Source of the DNA: an uncultured Lewinella sp.
GTDB lineage: Bacteria > Bacteroidota > Bacteroidia > Chitinophagales > Saprospiraceae
Length of the DNA: 64,000 bases
NCBI GenBank assembly: GCA_913057725.1
Contig: CAJXOS010000003.1
Location: 1-64,000 of the forward strand
Reading direction: 5' to 3'
The notes beneath the pieces are model-generated. The model was given only the letters and a program-made list of their open reading frames with translations. It made no database searches and was not told the DNA's origin. Shown piece after piece: positions 27,058 to 35,679 of the stretch. Made by a program: the position numbers and the translations under genes. Within the stretch, counting starts at the first letter, position 1. Every line of letters begins with the position of its first letter.

Positions 27058-27360
27058 CTATTCAAAGTTCGCTTGCCATGCTAGCATGCCGCCAGTCAGG
27101 TTACGTACATTCTTGAAACCTGCCTGCTGCAAGAAGCCCTGGGCCATACCGCTACGGGCACCGGAGCGACAGTATACGATAACCTCTTTTTCACGATGCT
27201 CTTCCAAGTCATCTAAGGCACCAGCGATAGTACCCACGGGGATAAGCGTTCCACCAATATTGTAGGCGTCGTGCTCACCTGGTTCTCGTACATCAATGAG
27301 GACAAAATCAGTATCGCCGCTATCCATGCGGTTTTTAAGGTCAGTTACGCTGATATCCAT
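27058..27360 (-). CDS. Single-domain rhodanese-like protein
   Basis: A 100-residue cytoplasmic rhodanese. The active-site Cys64 lies in the loop CRSGARS, the usual form of sulfurtransferases, and LIDVREPGEHDAYNIGG gives the N-terminal family motif. It probably carries or transfers sulfane sulfur. The start is 5 bases after the stop of the T9SS gene on the same strand, although a functional link to that secreted protein is not apparent. Confidence 0.92.
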   Translation of the reverse strand: MDISVTDLKNRMDSGDTDFVLIDVREPGEHDAYNIGGTLIPVGTIAGALDDLEEHREKEVIVYCRSGARSGMAQGFLQQAGFKNVRNLTGGMLAWQANFE

Positions 27361-27365
27361 GTGGC

Positions 27366-29885
27366 TTATTTTATTACAATTAACCGCTCAGGCATCGTAT
27401 AGTTGCCTCTTGGGTCTTGTAGGCGTACAAAATAGACTCCAGCGGGTAAGTTACTGATATTTACTTTTTCTGAATAGGCTTGCTGTTGTAGGAGCTGGCC
27501 CGTATTACTGAAAATCTCCACAGTTGCCTCGTTCGCCCAAGTTGGCCCTTGTAGGAATACAAAATCGCGACTTGGGTTAGGATAAATTCGAAGCTCTTCT
27601 GCGGCAGGCGCCTCTGATGTAGAGGTGGTCCCTACAGGTTCACCACCACTCATTACCGGGCGAAGCATCAATGCACCAAAGGTCACACCACTGAGTGGCT
27701 CCCAACCTCCGCCTGGATTGACGAAGATGCTGTTCAAACCTTGTGGACGGTTACGGTCATAGCCTACAGCAATACAACGTCCAAACTGGCAAGTGCTTAT
27801 TTGCTCCCAGCCTACGTAAAATGTTCCAGCAGGAATTGCTAGAGGAGCCGGATCTCCATTCGCATCGATCAATTGGTAAGAAGTGAATCCTTGCAATGTA
27901 TCGAAGAAGGTGCTAGCGTAGGCCGGCTGATATTTTAGGCTATACTCTGGCTCGTCATCTAAGTCGCCGATCCAGATATTGATTCGCATTTCCTGATCGG
28001 TAAAGTCCTCTGCGGTGTGCGGGAAGTGGAAGCGGACGCCTTGAATGGTGTCGGACACTGAAGCTTCATAACCTACGGCTACTTGTTGCCCTGCACTGGT
28101 TTCAATCGAGCTTTCCGCAGTACCATCATCGTATGCAAAGTAGTTGCTAAAACGTGTAGTGCGACTTACCTCGTCGTTGCGACTCACAAATTCCTCACCC
28201 TCTTGAGAAGTGTTTTGCAAGGTGTAAGTCATAGTGAAATCCAGTACGTCCTCACCGTCAAAGTCGGTGCTTCCCATGCTGGTGGTATATGGATCCCAGA
28301 CATCACTAAAGCCTGTAGGATCTCCCATCAGGCTGTATGCTCGGTTGATAGTTACACCATTTTGCACGTTCACTTCTAAGCCATTAAATAGCGTGGGTAC
28401 GCTTCCAAATGGCGTAATCCCGGTTACCTGCTCTTGTAATAAAACACTCGATGGGCTGGCGTTCTGCGCGGTAGCAAAGTGGTTGTAAATTCCCACGTCT
28501 ACACTATCGGATAACACTCCACCCAACTGAGGTTGGAAGTGCCGCCAAGGCATACTGGTGTACGTAGAGAGAATGAAATCTGGTTCTCGAGTGAATGCAA
28601 TGTCATTAAAAATGGCACTAGCGCTTGGGTTATTATCAAGTCGTAGATAATCTAGGTGCCAGGCATCGCGGAAGCCAGTGCGGTCATTATAATTGACGAA
28701 ACGAAACTGGAAGCGATCATGCTGGTAGTCTTCCGTTATCGTCTCTACATAGAAGTTGAAAGTATCTTGAATAAAGAAAGGCTGATTCGCAGGAATACCA
28801 GTGAACTCTCGCACAGAGATCCACTCATCTTCGGTATTTCTAAATTGTAGGACAAGGCTGTCCTGAATTTCCGGGCGGTCACTCAGACCTCCACGTTGTA
28901 TCCAGAAGGATAGTGTCCAATCGCCACTACTGGTGTTCAGGTAAGTTGATGTAAGACGATCGGCATCACCGTAGCCAATACCATAGGGGCGCCCACGATT
29001 ACTCAATCCATCAAAAGTAGCTACACCAACAGAACGTGGGTCGATTGCTAATTCGTTGTTTACGTAAACTTCCTGGTCCAGCCAAAGCTCGGGCGTTGGA
29101 ACGGGACCTTCATAGGAAAAGTCATCGTAGATAGGCGGAGTAATACTGGCAACATTTATGCGGAAGGAATAGTGAGTTGTATCGCAAATGCCAAACTCAT
29201 CGCAGAGTACGAGACATAGTGAGTCTAAGCCATCAAATCGGCTAGCGCGATAGATAAACTCGTCTGTTGGGCCACTATAATCAGTGAAATACGCCAACTG
29301 ATCCCGGCCTTCATAGTTGTCTTCACAGTCGACGAAGAAATTACAGCGAAGTGCTCCAGGGAGATCGTTAGGTGCGGTAAGTTGCAAAGTCTCTCCTTGG
29401 TCTACAGCTATTGTGGCAGGGAAGATGTTGGTGCCAGCTCGGCGTACTAAGAAGGTATATGTGGTCGCATTGGTACATGTTGCGCCCGAGGCGTCACAAT
29501 AGTCGATTTGTACGGTCTCTACCTCGGCGTCGACACCAGGGTTAGCCATATAAAAGAGGGTGTCGCCACTAATGGTTACCGTTCCAAAATTCAAAATACC
29601 ACAGTTGAGGCAGGAAAAAAATCCGTCAGAACCCAAGCCAACAGTGTCAATATCAATCTCCAGTGTATAGGTCTGTCCGGAAGTTACAGGCAAAGCACTT
29701 TCTACAGGGCTGGTACAGTCTTCCTTTTCAGCTGCACTTAGCGTAGTGATGCCCGCTGGAAGTTGTTGGTGATCCTGTTGGTAATGAGCCTCCAACTTAG
29801 GGTTAGTTGAAATTGGCACCTCACGTTGGCCAAAAATAGGCAGGGTAAAGAGCACGCACCAGATCGTAGTAGCTATTATTCTCAT
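27366..29885 (-). CDS. Secreted multidomain protein with T9SS type A sorting domain
   Basis: An 839-residue exported protein. After the signal peptide (ending near GQRE), residues ~45-250 form Ig-like/adhesion modules with several Cys pairs (e.g. FFSCLNCGILNFG and RCNFFVDCEDNYEG). The centre (~255-425) contains a jelly-roll-like region with NTSSGDWTLSFWIQRGG and Trp-rich strands. The last ~75 residues are the T9SS type A domain: RIYPNPSRDFVFLQG, then NISNLPAGVYFVRLQD and a basic C-terminal end. It is thus sent across the outer membrane. No catalytic motif is seen; an adhesive or extracellular structural role is inferred. Confidence 0.85.
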   Translation of the reverse strand: MRIIATTIWCVLFTLPIFGQREVPISTNPKLEAHYQQDHQQLPAGITTLSAAEKEDCTSPVESALPVTSGQTYTLEIDIDTVGLGSDGFFSCLNCGILNFGTVTISGDTLFYMANPGVDAEVETVQIDYCDASGATCTNATTYTFLVRRAGTNIFPATIAVDQGETLQLTAPNDLPGALRCNFFVDCEDNYEGRDQLAYFTDYSGPTDEFIYRASRFDGLDSLCLVLCDEFGICDTTHYSFRINVASITPPIYDDFSYEGPVPTPELWLDQEVYVNNELAIDPRSVGVATFDGLSNRGRPYGIGYGDADRLTSTYLNTSSGDWTLSFWIQRGGLSDRPEIQDSLVLQFRNTEDEWISVREFTGIPANQPFFIQDTFNFYVETITEDYQHDRFQFRFVNYNDRTGFRDAWHLDYLRLDNNPSASAIFNDIAFTREPDFILSTYTSMPWRHFQPQLGGVLSDSVDVGIYNHFATAQNASPSSVLLQEQVTGITPFGSVPTLFNGLEVNVQNGVTINRAYSLMGDPTGFSDVWDPYTTSMGSTDFDGEDVLDFTMTYTLQNTSQEGEEFVSRNDEVSRTTRFSNYFAYDDGTAESSIETSAGQQVAVGYEASVSDTIQGVRFHFPHTAEDFTDQEMRINIWIGDLDDEPEYSLKYQPAYASTFFDTLQGFTSYQLIDANGDPAPLAIPAGTFYVGWEQISTCQFGRCIAVGYDRNRPQGLNSIFVNPGGGWEPLSGVTFGALMLRPVMSGGEPVGTTSTSEAPAAEELRIYPNPSRDFVFLQGPTWANEATVEIFSNTGQLLQQQAYSEKVNISNLPAGVYFVRLQDPRGNYTMPERLIVIK

Positions 29886-29979
29886 CTTATTAAACTAGTT
29901 GTCGTCGTTCCTTGAGGGAACGTTAAAGCCAAGCTTTTAGTGTAATCATAACGGTTTTAGGGTTTACCTAAATAACAGT

Positions 29980-30003
29980 ATCGCAAGCCTACCGACTTGC
30001 GAT
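29980..30003 (-). terminator. Hairpin after the ligase-PASTA gene
   Basis: A perfect 8-bp stem (atcgcaag with cttgcgat) around an 8-base loop, 82 bases past the stop of the minus-strand gene. No T run follows, so it may be a pause or processing site rather than a full terminator. Confidence 0.35.
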
Positions 30004-30084
30004 CTGATTAATGGAATAATCCATCTATTTTGACCTTATTCCTACTTCATAGTTGATCCATAGGATGGCCTATGTCTTTGCTGG

Positions 30085-33000
30085 CTAGAAATCGCCAGTG
30101 CTGTCAATAGGTGCTGTAGTGCCATTTTGGTCAGCAGGTAGCCCACCAGCGTCACTTGGCGGAGCATCGATCTCTATTTCTGCCGGACAACCGCTTGGGC
30201 GATCATTCTGCAGATATACTTTTATTTCAGAACCACGCAAGATTTTTGCACCCGGACTGAAGGCCGGCTCCTGACGGTAAACGAAGGCATCTGCAGGGAT
30301 GGCTACATCACCCACCGTTTCACCCAGTCGTAAGTCTAGTCCTGGTAAGAGGAAGCGCACCTCACTCAGTCGTTTGCATCGCAAAGATGGCGTACGCACA
30401 TAATCATCCTTTGACTTGCTGACCACAAACTCTAAGGTGCTACCCTGCATCACTTTTACCCCACGCTTCACGTCTGAAGGAAGGTATTTTCTACCCTGAT
30501 AGTAGAAATGCAAAATGGTGCTATCGGCCAGCTTTGCATCAAAAACAGTCTCACGTACGCTTGTTTTTACTTGCAAGCTCTTAAGCATGCGTCGGTAGCG
30601 AGTTAGCTCGTCGGCAGCTTCTTCGAAAGAAGGAATAGGCACTTCACGTGGCTGACCAATGGTGGTCAGGTAAATAGTCCGATTTTTTTTAACGCGTCGT
30701 AGCGCCTCTGGCTCCTGATCAATAACCAAGCCTATGGTGCTGTTCATATCATAAGGCGCCTCCGTCATACTAACGCTAAAGCCTCGGCTACGTGCTTTTT
30801 GCGTAGCATTTTCAATGCTCATACCCTCATAGTTCTCTACTTGCACAGAGCTTCCATGGCTGGTATATACATGTAGGAAGCCATTAAGTAGGAAGAAGCA
30901 AAGGAGAAGCAAGACGAACATCGCCCCTAGGTTGCGAAGGAAATACCGAGTCTGTAAAAAGTCAAGTATTCGGCGCCACCACTGGGCTTTTACGGCAGAG
31001 GGTTTGCTACCACTATTTTCTGTCATGTTATTGGTTGTGTCGTCAATTAGTGTCAAAGGTGTAGGTGTTGAAGATGGGGCTTCAACGATAGGTTCTTGTT
31101 CTACAGGGGCTTCTACCGGAATAGGAGTTATGGTTTCTTCCACCACCGCTGGCCGCTTAGCGGCTACGCGAGCAAAACCATATTCCAAGATCTTTTGAAT
31201 AAAGGCAGCGGGCTTATAGCCAGCTAATGCCGCTTGGTGGAAGATGGCAGTAGCAGGCGTCATTCCTGGCAAGGAGTTTACCTCAATAACTTGAGTTTCC
31301 GCTTTGCCATCGGGTAGAACCCGTACAAAAGCATCAATGCGGCAGTAGCCTTCTACTTCTAACAGGCGTGCTACTCGTTCCAGGGTTTGCTGTACTTGTG
31401 GAAGGATGTCTTTATAGCCAAAACCATTCACGGCCAAGCGGGCAGGTGTAAGGTTTTGACCTTCTCCTGCGAGAAATTTTTCTTCCAATGAGAGTACCTC
31501 ACCACTTGCTAAGGTTTCGCTAGGCTCAAAAATCTCATAACGGATTTTGCCGTGCTCATTCAAATGAGTGAGCATACCCCCTGTGATTTCTAGGAAGTGG
31601 ATACCGTTGTCCTGCTGAACCAACTGCTCAAAGAGGATTTCACTCTTGAACGAAAACTCCTCCTTGGCCCGTAGTTTCAGGCGGCGGCGATGCTCGCTGT
31701 CTTGCTCGGTGTTCAGTTGGAAAATCAGCTGAATGTAGGCTTCTAGTTGTTGGCGGTCATGGATGACCTTTACCGCAGAGCTGCAGCCATCATCAACTGG
31801 TTTTGCAATCAATGGATAACCAAATGCCTCTTCTACGCGCGAACAGAAGCGTTCTGCATCAACGATATAGTCGTCTTTAGGTAGTAGCAACTGGTTAGCT
31901 ACCGGCAGACCGTGCTTGCTGAGTAAGCGAAGCGTCCGATATTTATCAATCGTAGTACTGGAAGACTTGATGCCAGAACCATTGTAAGGCAGCTGGCGTG
32001 CTTCAAGCTCCATTTGTATTTGACCATCCTCGCCTGGACGTCCATGTAAAGCGATGAAAACGCCATCTACGTTTTTCGCCAGCTTGTCGTAATTCAGTTT
32101 TTCTGGAGAGAATACGACATTGGCGGAGGCGTACTTATCAGTAAGTGCGACAAACTCCTTACGGATCTGCTCTAACAAAGGATGCTTCTTCCAATTCAGG
32201 ATTTTATCCTTGATGTCGTCGGCATTGTCCTTCAGTAGCAAGTTGATCGGCAGCTGGTAAAGTTGATGTTGACGATCTGCGCCGGTTAGGAATACCGGTA
32301 CAGGCTCATAATCAATCGAGCTGGCAAGCTTCTCAAAAATATTCCGTCCGCTTTCCACAGAGATGTGCCGCTCAAAGGAGTAGCCACCAAGGACAACGGC
32401 AATGCGTTTTTTGCGATTAGCCTCGGCTTGAAGGGCCGCAATATTACTGTCCAACTGCTGGAGTAGTGTTCTCCAATTTTCTTGTTCCGGTTGCTGAGTT
32501 AGTCTCTCTTGTATGGATATCCGAATGATCAAACTCAGGAACTGGCTTGGGTTGAGCCCAATTTCTGCTGCCTGGTGGAAGAAGAATGAACTTGGCAACA
32601 TACCCGATGTCGTATTCGGGTCATTTAGGAAAATGGTACCTGTTGGGGTATAGAAACCATCAATCCGAGCATAGACCTGAAAACCAAGCTTATTGAACAG
32701 CTTCTCGCACTCCCGGCGGATTGACTCTATCGCTTCATTAGGAAGGTCAATTGGTGTTTCCTTCCGCGATAGGCCGGGCATGTATTTTGAGCGATAGTCA
32801 AAAACTTCACCTCCCTTAATGATCTCAGTAGGTGGAAGCGCGGTCACTGAATTATCCTCTGTACGCAGTACGATACAAGAGAACTCCTTTCCGGAAATGA
32901 AAGACTCAAGAATGACAGTCTCTTCTGTCTGTGCGGCCTCTAACTCGAAAAGTTGGCCGAGGTGCTCCGCTTTTGCGGTTTCCTCATTGAGGAATGCAAG

Positions 33001-33858
33001 GAGCCGCTCCGGGTGGTGAATCGTTTCAGTTTTGGAGCCAAGTTTTGCCTGTAATGGAAAACCAAGTCCATCACGTATGTCGCCTAATACTTTTACGTAC
33101 TCTACGCGATCATAATCTGAACGGTCGTGCCATTCCTCCAGTGGGATTAGCTCTCGGAAGAAGGCCCGATTGACGGCCATTTCAAAACCTTCTAACCCTT
33201 CTTTTTCTTCGATAATACTTACACCGATGGAAGAGCCTTGGTTGGCAGGACGAATGACCAATGGGAACCCAATCTCTTTACCAGCTTGCTGATACAATTG
33301 GTGCACATTGGCGACCAGCCATTCATCTCTCGTAAGTTTGCTCACCGTTGGGCAAGCGAAACCGCGTTCCTGCATCAATTCTTTCTGCAGGGCCTTGTCC
33401 ATCCCAATCTCACTGGCACGTACCCCACTACCTGTATACGGGATTTGTAGTTCTTCTAGTTGGCGTTGAATAGCACCATCTTCACCGTAGATGCCGTGTA
33501 GTGCCAGGAAGGCGACATCGATATGTTGAGTGATATCTTCCGGAGTAATAGGCTTGCCAATAGTGCGAAGCATATCTACTTGCTCCGTTGAAGACTTCTC
33601 ACCTAAGCTTTCGCTATAAATCTGGAAGCCATTCGGCGAATCAGGTAACTTATCTACCGGAGGGTAAAAATCGCGTATACTTCCTTTATAAATGTAATGC
33701 CAATCCAGTAGCACCCAATTGCGGTGACTGTCGACAAAAATCGGAACCGGGGTAAACAGACTTTGGTTGAGATTGTCGTAAACGGTACGCCCGCCCGCAA
33801 AGGATATTTCTCGCTCTCGAGAAGGGCCTCCGAAAAAAATTCCGACTCTGATTTTCAT
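30085..33858 (-). CDS. Tandem D-Ala-D-Ala ligase / membrane-anchored PASTA fusion
   Basis: A 1257-residue protein. Residues 1-455 and 484-895 are two D-alanine-D-alanine ligase (ATP-grasp) units. Both have the front motif GGxSxExxIS and HGxxGEDGxIQ. Unit 1 keeps the YDYxxKY-like loop (FDYRSKY, 353-359) but has Arg for the ATP Lys (IRPANQGSS) and DPN in place of ExN (413-415). Unit 2 keeps KP (AKPVDDG) and EVNSLPGMT (859-867), but its loop is LEEKF. After a Pro/Val/Glu linker (896-958) comes one TM helix (~973-995), then three PASTA-like repeats (~1004-1068, 1072-1148, 1152-1218) outside the cell. PASTA domains bind peptidoglycan or muropeptides. Normal Ddl is ~310-370 residues and soluble. 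The fusion may couple wall sensing to precursor supply; this is inference. Confidence 0.85.
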   Translation of the reverse strand: MKIRVGIFFGGPSREREISFAGGRTVYDNLNQSLFTPVPIFVDSHRNWVLLDWHYIYKGSIRDFYPPVDKLPDSPNGFQIYSESLGEKSSTEQVDMLRTIGKPITPEDITQHIDVAFLALHGIYGEDGAIQRQLEELQIPYTGSGVRASEIGMDKALQKELMQERGFACPTVSKLTRDEWLVANVHQLYQQAGKEIGFPLVIRPANQGSSIGVSIIEEKEGLEGFEMAVNRAFFRELIPLEEWHDRSDYDRVEYVKVLGDIRDGLGFPLQAKLGSKTETIHHPERLLAFLNEETAKAEHLGQLFELEAAQTEETVILESFISGKEFSCIVLRTEDNSVTALPPTEIIKGGEVFDYRSKYMPGLSRKETPIDLPNEAIESIRRECEKLFNKLGFQVYARIDGFYTPTGTIFLNDPNTTSGMLPSSFFFHQAAEIGLNPSQFLSLIIRISIQERLTQQPEQENWRTLLQQLDSNIAALQAEANRKKRIAVVLGGYSFERHISVESGRNIFEKLASSIDYEPVPVFLTGADRQHQLYQLPINLLLKDNADDIKDKILNWKKHPLLEQIRKEFVALTDKYASANVVFSPEKLNYDKLAKNVDGVFIALHGRPGEDGQIQMELEARQLPYNGSGIKSSSTTIDKYRTLRLLSKHGLPVANQLLLPKDDYIVDAERFCSRVEEAFGYPLIAKPVDDGCSSAVKVIHDRQQLEAYIQLIFQLNTEQDSEHRRRLKLRAKEEFSFKSEILFEQLVQQDNGIHFLEITGGMLTHLNEHGKIRYEIFEPSETLASGEVLSLEEKFLAGEGQNLTPARLAVNGFGYKDILPQVQQTLERVARLLEVEGYCRIDAFVRVLPDGKAETQVIEVNSLPGMTPATAIFHQAALAGYKPAAFIQKILEYGFARVAAKRPAVVEETITPIPVEAPVEQEPIVEAPSSTPTPLTLIDDTTNNMTENSGSKPSAVKAQWWRRILDFLQTRYFLRNLGAMFVLLLLCFFLLNGFLHVYTSHGSSVQVENYEGMSIENATQKARSRGFSVSMTEAPYDMNSTIGLVIDQEPEALRRVKKNRTIYLTTIGQPREVPIPSFEEAADELTRYRRMLKSLQVKTSVRETVFDAKLADSTILHFYYQGRKYLPSDVKRGVKVMQGSTLEFVVSKSKDDYVRTPSLRCKRLSEVRFLLPGLDLRLGETVGDVAIPADAFVYRQEPAFSPGAKILRGSEIKVYLQNDRPSGCPAEIEIDAPPSDAGGLPADQNGTTAPIDSTGDF

Positions 33859-33966
33859 AGGTAGTTATCGCTTAACTTACAACTAATTGGAGCTGGTTAG
33901 CGTTTGTAGACTTTGGGAGCCAAATGCTGTCCAGCGAAGGAATTGCTGCGCCGAATTTACAAGTGG

Positions 33967-33974
33967 CAAAGTTA
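33967..33974 (-). promoter_or_regulatory. Bacteroidota -7 box (TAACTTTG) for the ligase-PASTA gene
   Basis: An exact TAnnTTTG match on the minus strand, about 110 bases upstream of the start. No clear -33 element. It implies a roughly 100-base leader. Confidence 0.4.
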
Positions 33975-34152
33975 GCTAATTTATACTTTCAGCGTGGGCT
34001 CTTGATTATACGTTAAGTGTGGTATCTTAATTGTTGGGATAGAACTATTATTCGAAAGTTGAATTTTCTTACATTCACCCAATATTTTTTGAATTCGCTG
34101 CGATTTAGCGATTTAAATCAAGGTAATAGTGGAATTAAACCGAATTTAATTT

Positions 34153-34182
34153 TTTGATTTTCGGTTTTTTTAGACACTTTTG
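34153..34182 (+). promoter_or_regulatory. Promoter of the DksA-like gene
   Basis: TTTG at 34153-34156 and CACTTTTG at 34175-34182 (7 of 8 to TAnnTTTG) are 18 bases apart, a good spacing for the Bacteroidota housekeeping sigma factor. The ATG is 29 bases downstream. Confidence 0.55.
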
Positions 34183-34211
34183 CGCCGATTAAACTTAAAA
34201 GCCTGACGACT

Positions 34212-34676
34212 ATGGCAAATAAAGATCAAATTACACGTTATTCTGACGATGAACTGGCAGAATTCCAGGAGATCATTGAGAAAAAGATTGCACAGACTCA
34301 GGAGCAGTTGGAAAGTTTGCAGGGCCAGATTATTGAGATTTCCGAGAATACTAGCGATGAGCATGGTGGTGATTGGGTAGACGATAGCTCTATTAATAGT
34401 GATATGGAGATGCTAAATAACATGGCAATCCGTCAACGTAAATATCTACAAGATCTTAACAATGCGATGCTACGCATTAGGAATAAGGTATATGGTGTTT
34501 GTGTGGTTACGGGTGAGCTAATTGATAAGCGTCGCCTACTTGCGGTTCCCACTACTACAAAGAGCCTTACAGCCAAAACCGATATGCGCCGTAAAGAGGA
34601 GGAACGGATGACACACCGGATTACCGATAATCCATACGTGAAGCAAGCTAAAACGGCTCCGAAGAAGAAAAAGTAA
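34212..34676 (+). CDS. DksA/TraR-family regulator without a complete zinc finger
   Basis: A 154-residue protein with the coiled-coil (~15-95) and C-terminal fold of DksA/TraR, which enters the RNA polymerase secondary channel and tunes rRNA and stress promoters. The C-terminal block reads YGVCVVTGELIDKRRLLAVPTT. Only Cys97 of the four zinc Cys remains; the others are Thr100 and Thr/Ser near 116-118. Similar cysteine-poor forms occur in Bacteroidota. The tail is Lys-rich. It has its own promoter and is followed by two terminators, so it is monocistronic. Confidence 0.88.
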   Translation: MANKDQITRYSDDELAEFQEIIEKKIAQTQEQLESLQGQIIEISENTSDEHGGDWVDDSSINSDMEMLNNMAIRQRKYLQDLNNAMLRIRNKVYGVCVVTGELIDKRRLLAVPTTTKSLTAKTDMRRKEEERMTHRITDNPYVKQAKTAPKKKK

Positions 34677-34681
34677 TTCGT

Positions 34682-34703
34682 CTGGCATTAGCCAGTCTTT
34701 TTT
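34682..34703 (+). terminator. First terminator of the DksA-like gene
   Basis: A 5-bp stem ctggc/gccag with loop atta, then tctttttt, starting 6 bases after the stop codon. Confidence 0.7.
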
Positions 34704-34714
34704 GATGATATAAC

Positions 34715-34761
34715 AATCCCTTGCCGGGTGAGCATAGACTGCTCGGCAGGGGATTCTTTTT
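34715..34761 (+). terminator. Second, stronger terminator
   Basis: A stem of about 15 bp between aatcccttgccg...gagca and tgctcggcaggggatt, with one mismatch and a small bulge, followed by cttttt. Confidence 0.72.
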
Positions 34762-34970
34762 GCTAAGCCTTAGCATACGGTAGGTCAGTTGAATCATATC
34801 CCACCTGCGTAAAGCCTCAGTGGTTAAAAGACATTGAAGAGTATGTAAAAAAGCTTCAACTAACACCATTAATCTAACTAATTGAACCACCCAAGACACC
34901 TTAGTGCACCGAAGTTGGAATCATATAAGGACATAGGAGATTGTCTATCCTCCACCAAACCATCAACCAT

Positions 34971-35546
34971 CTAACCAATTTCCATTCCTTTCAACGGTTG
35001 AGTGCCATACTGTTTCCCCTGTCCTGTCATTTTGATTAAGTAATCCAGCCGTTTTTGTGCTACCTCCAATCTTGTTCGGGCCTCCGTAATCCAGCTAATT
35101 TTGAGCCTCTTGTAGAAATTAGGAAAAGACTGAAAAGTCTCCCAAACTTGATCGTCTGCTTGTAGCGCTTTGGCTACCCAATCAGGTATTTGCAGCGTGT
35201 CAGAAGGATGGCCGATCTGATCCACGATGGCTGGAGTATAGCCAGCAGGAGTCATAAGGCCTAAATGCTGCAGTTTCCAAAAACGTTGCCGGTTAAGCTC
35301 TGATAAGAAACTCTTCTTGGGGCGGCGAGGTGTGATGCGTTGCACACGGCCTCCCTCGCCGTGTTTTTTCACCACGCCATCTATCCAACCGAAGCACATG
35401 CATTCTTCCACTAAGTCGTCGTAGGGCAAAGTGGGCTTGCCGGTGTCCTTGCGCCATATTTCAGGTTTAGACTGATGGTTCGCCTGTAGCCAGTGGCGCC
35501 ACTCGGCTCGGTTTTGTGGGTAGAAAACTTCGGTAATCTCAGGCAT
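34971..35546 (-). CDS. YdeI/OmpD-associated (OmdA) family protein
   Basis: A 191-residue soluble protein of the YdeI/OmdA family. Family cues are YDDLVEECMCFGWIDGVVKK in the first half, ITPRRPKKSFLSELNRQR in the middle, and the C-terminal helical part ending in RLDYLIKMTGQGKQYG. Members have been linked to bacteriocin protection and envelope stress in enterobacteria; the molecular activity is not known. No signal peptide is present. It is monocistronic. Confidence 0.85.
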   Translation of the reverse strand: MPEITEVFYPQNRAEWRHWLQANHQSKPEIWRKDTGKPTLPYDDLVEECMCFGWIDGVVKKHGEGGRVQRITPRRPKKSFLSELNRQRFWKLQHLGLMTPAGYTPAIVDQIGHPSDTLQIPDWVAKALQADDQVWETFQSFPNFYKRLKISWITEARTRLEVAQKRLDYLIKMTGQGKQYGTQPLKGMEIG

Positions 35547-35597
35547 GTTCGCTTATACTTTTCACTTATGAAGTTAAGGAATTGCCTGAAAAAGGAA

Positions 35598-35634
35598 AGG
35601 CCGAAACCAATCGTTAAAACGTTGATTTCGGCCT
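35598..35634 (-). terminator. Terminator of the 318-residue lipoprotein gene
   Basis: The stem aggccgaaacc.../...ggtttcggcct (about 16 bp with a few wobbles) is followed on the minus strand by ttcctttttc. It lies 46 bases past the stop. Confidence 0.75.
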
Positions 35635-35679
35635 GACCGTGAGCTTACTGACTGGAGTAAGCATTATATCATACGATAC

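Larger units (their letters stand above)
33859..34211. other. Divergent intergenic region ligase/DksA-like
   Basis: 353 bases without a gene. A leftward -7 box (33967-33974) and a rightward promoter (34153-34182) lie in it. The rest is AT-rich, with no other structure I can support. Confidence 0.6.
34677..34970. other. Intergenic region after the DksA-like gene
   Basis: 294 bases without a gene. It holds two terminators, and a stretch from about 34795 (catatcccacctgcg...) that resembles the sequence at about 39834. A pyrimidine-rich tail (ccaccaaaccatcaacc) precedes the end of the next minus-strand gene. Confidence 0.5.
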
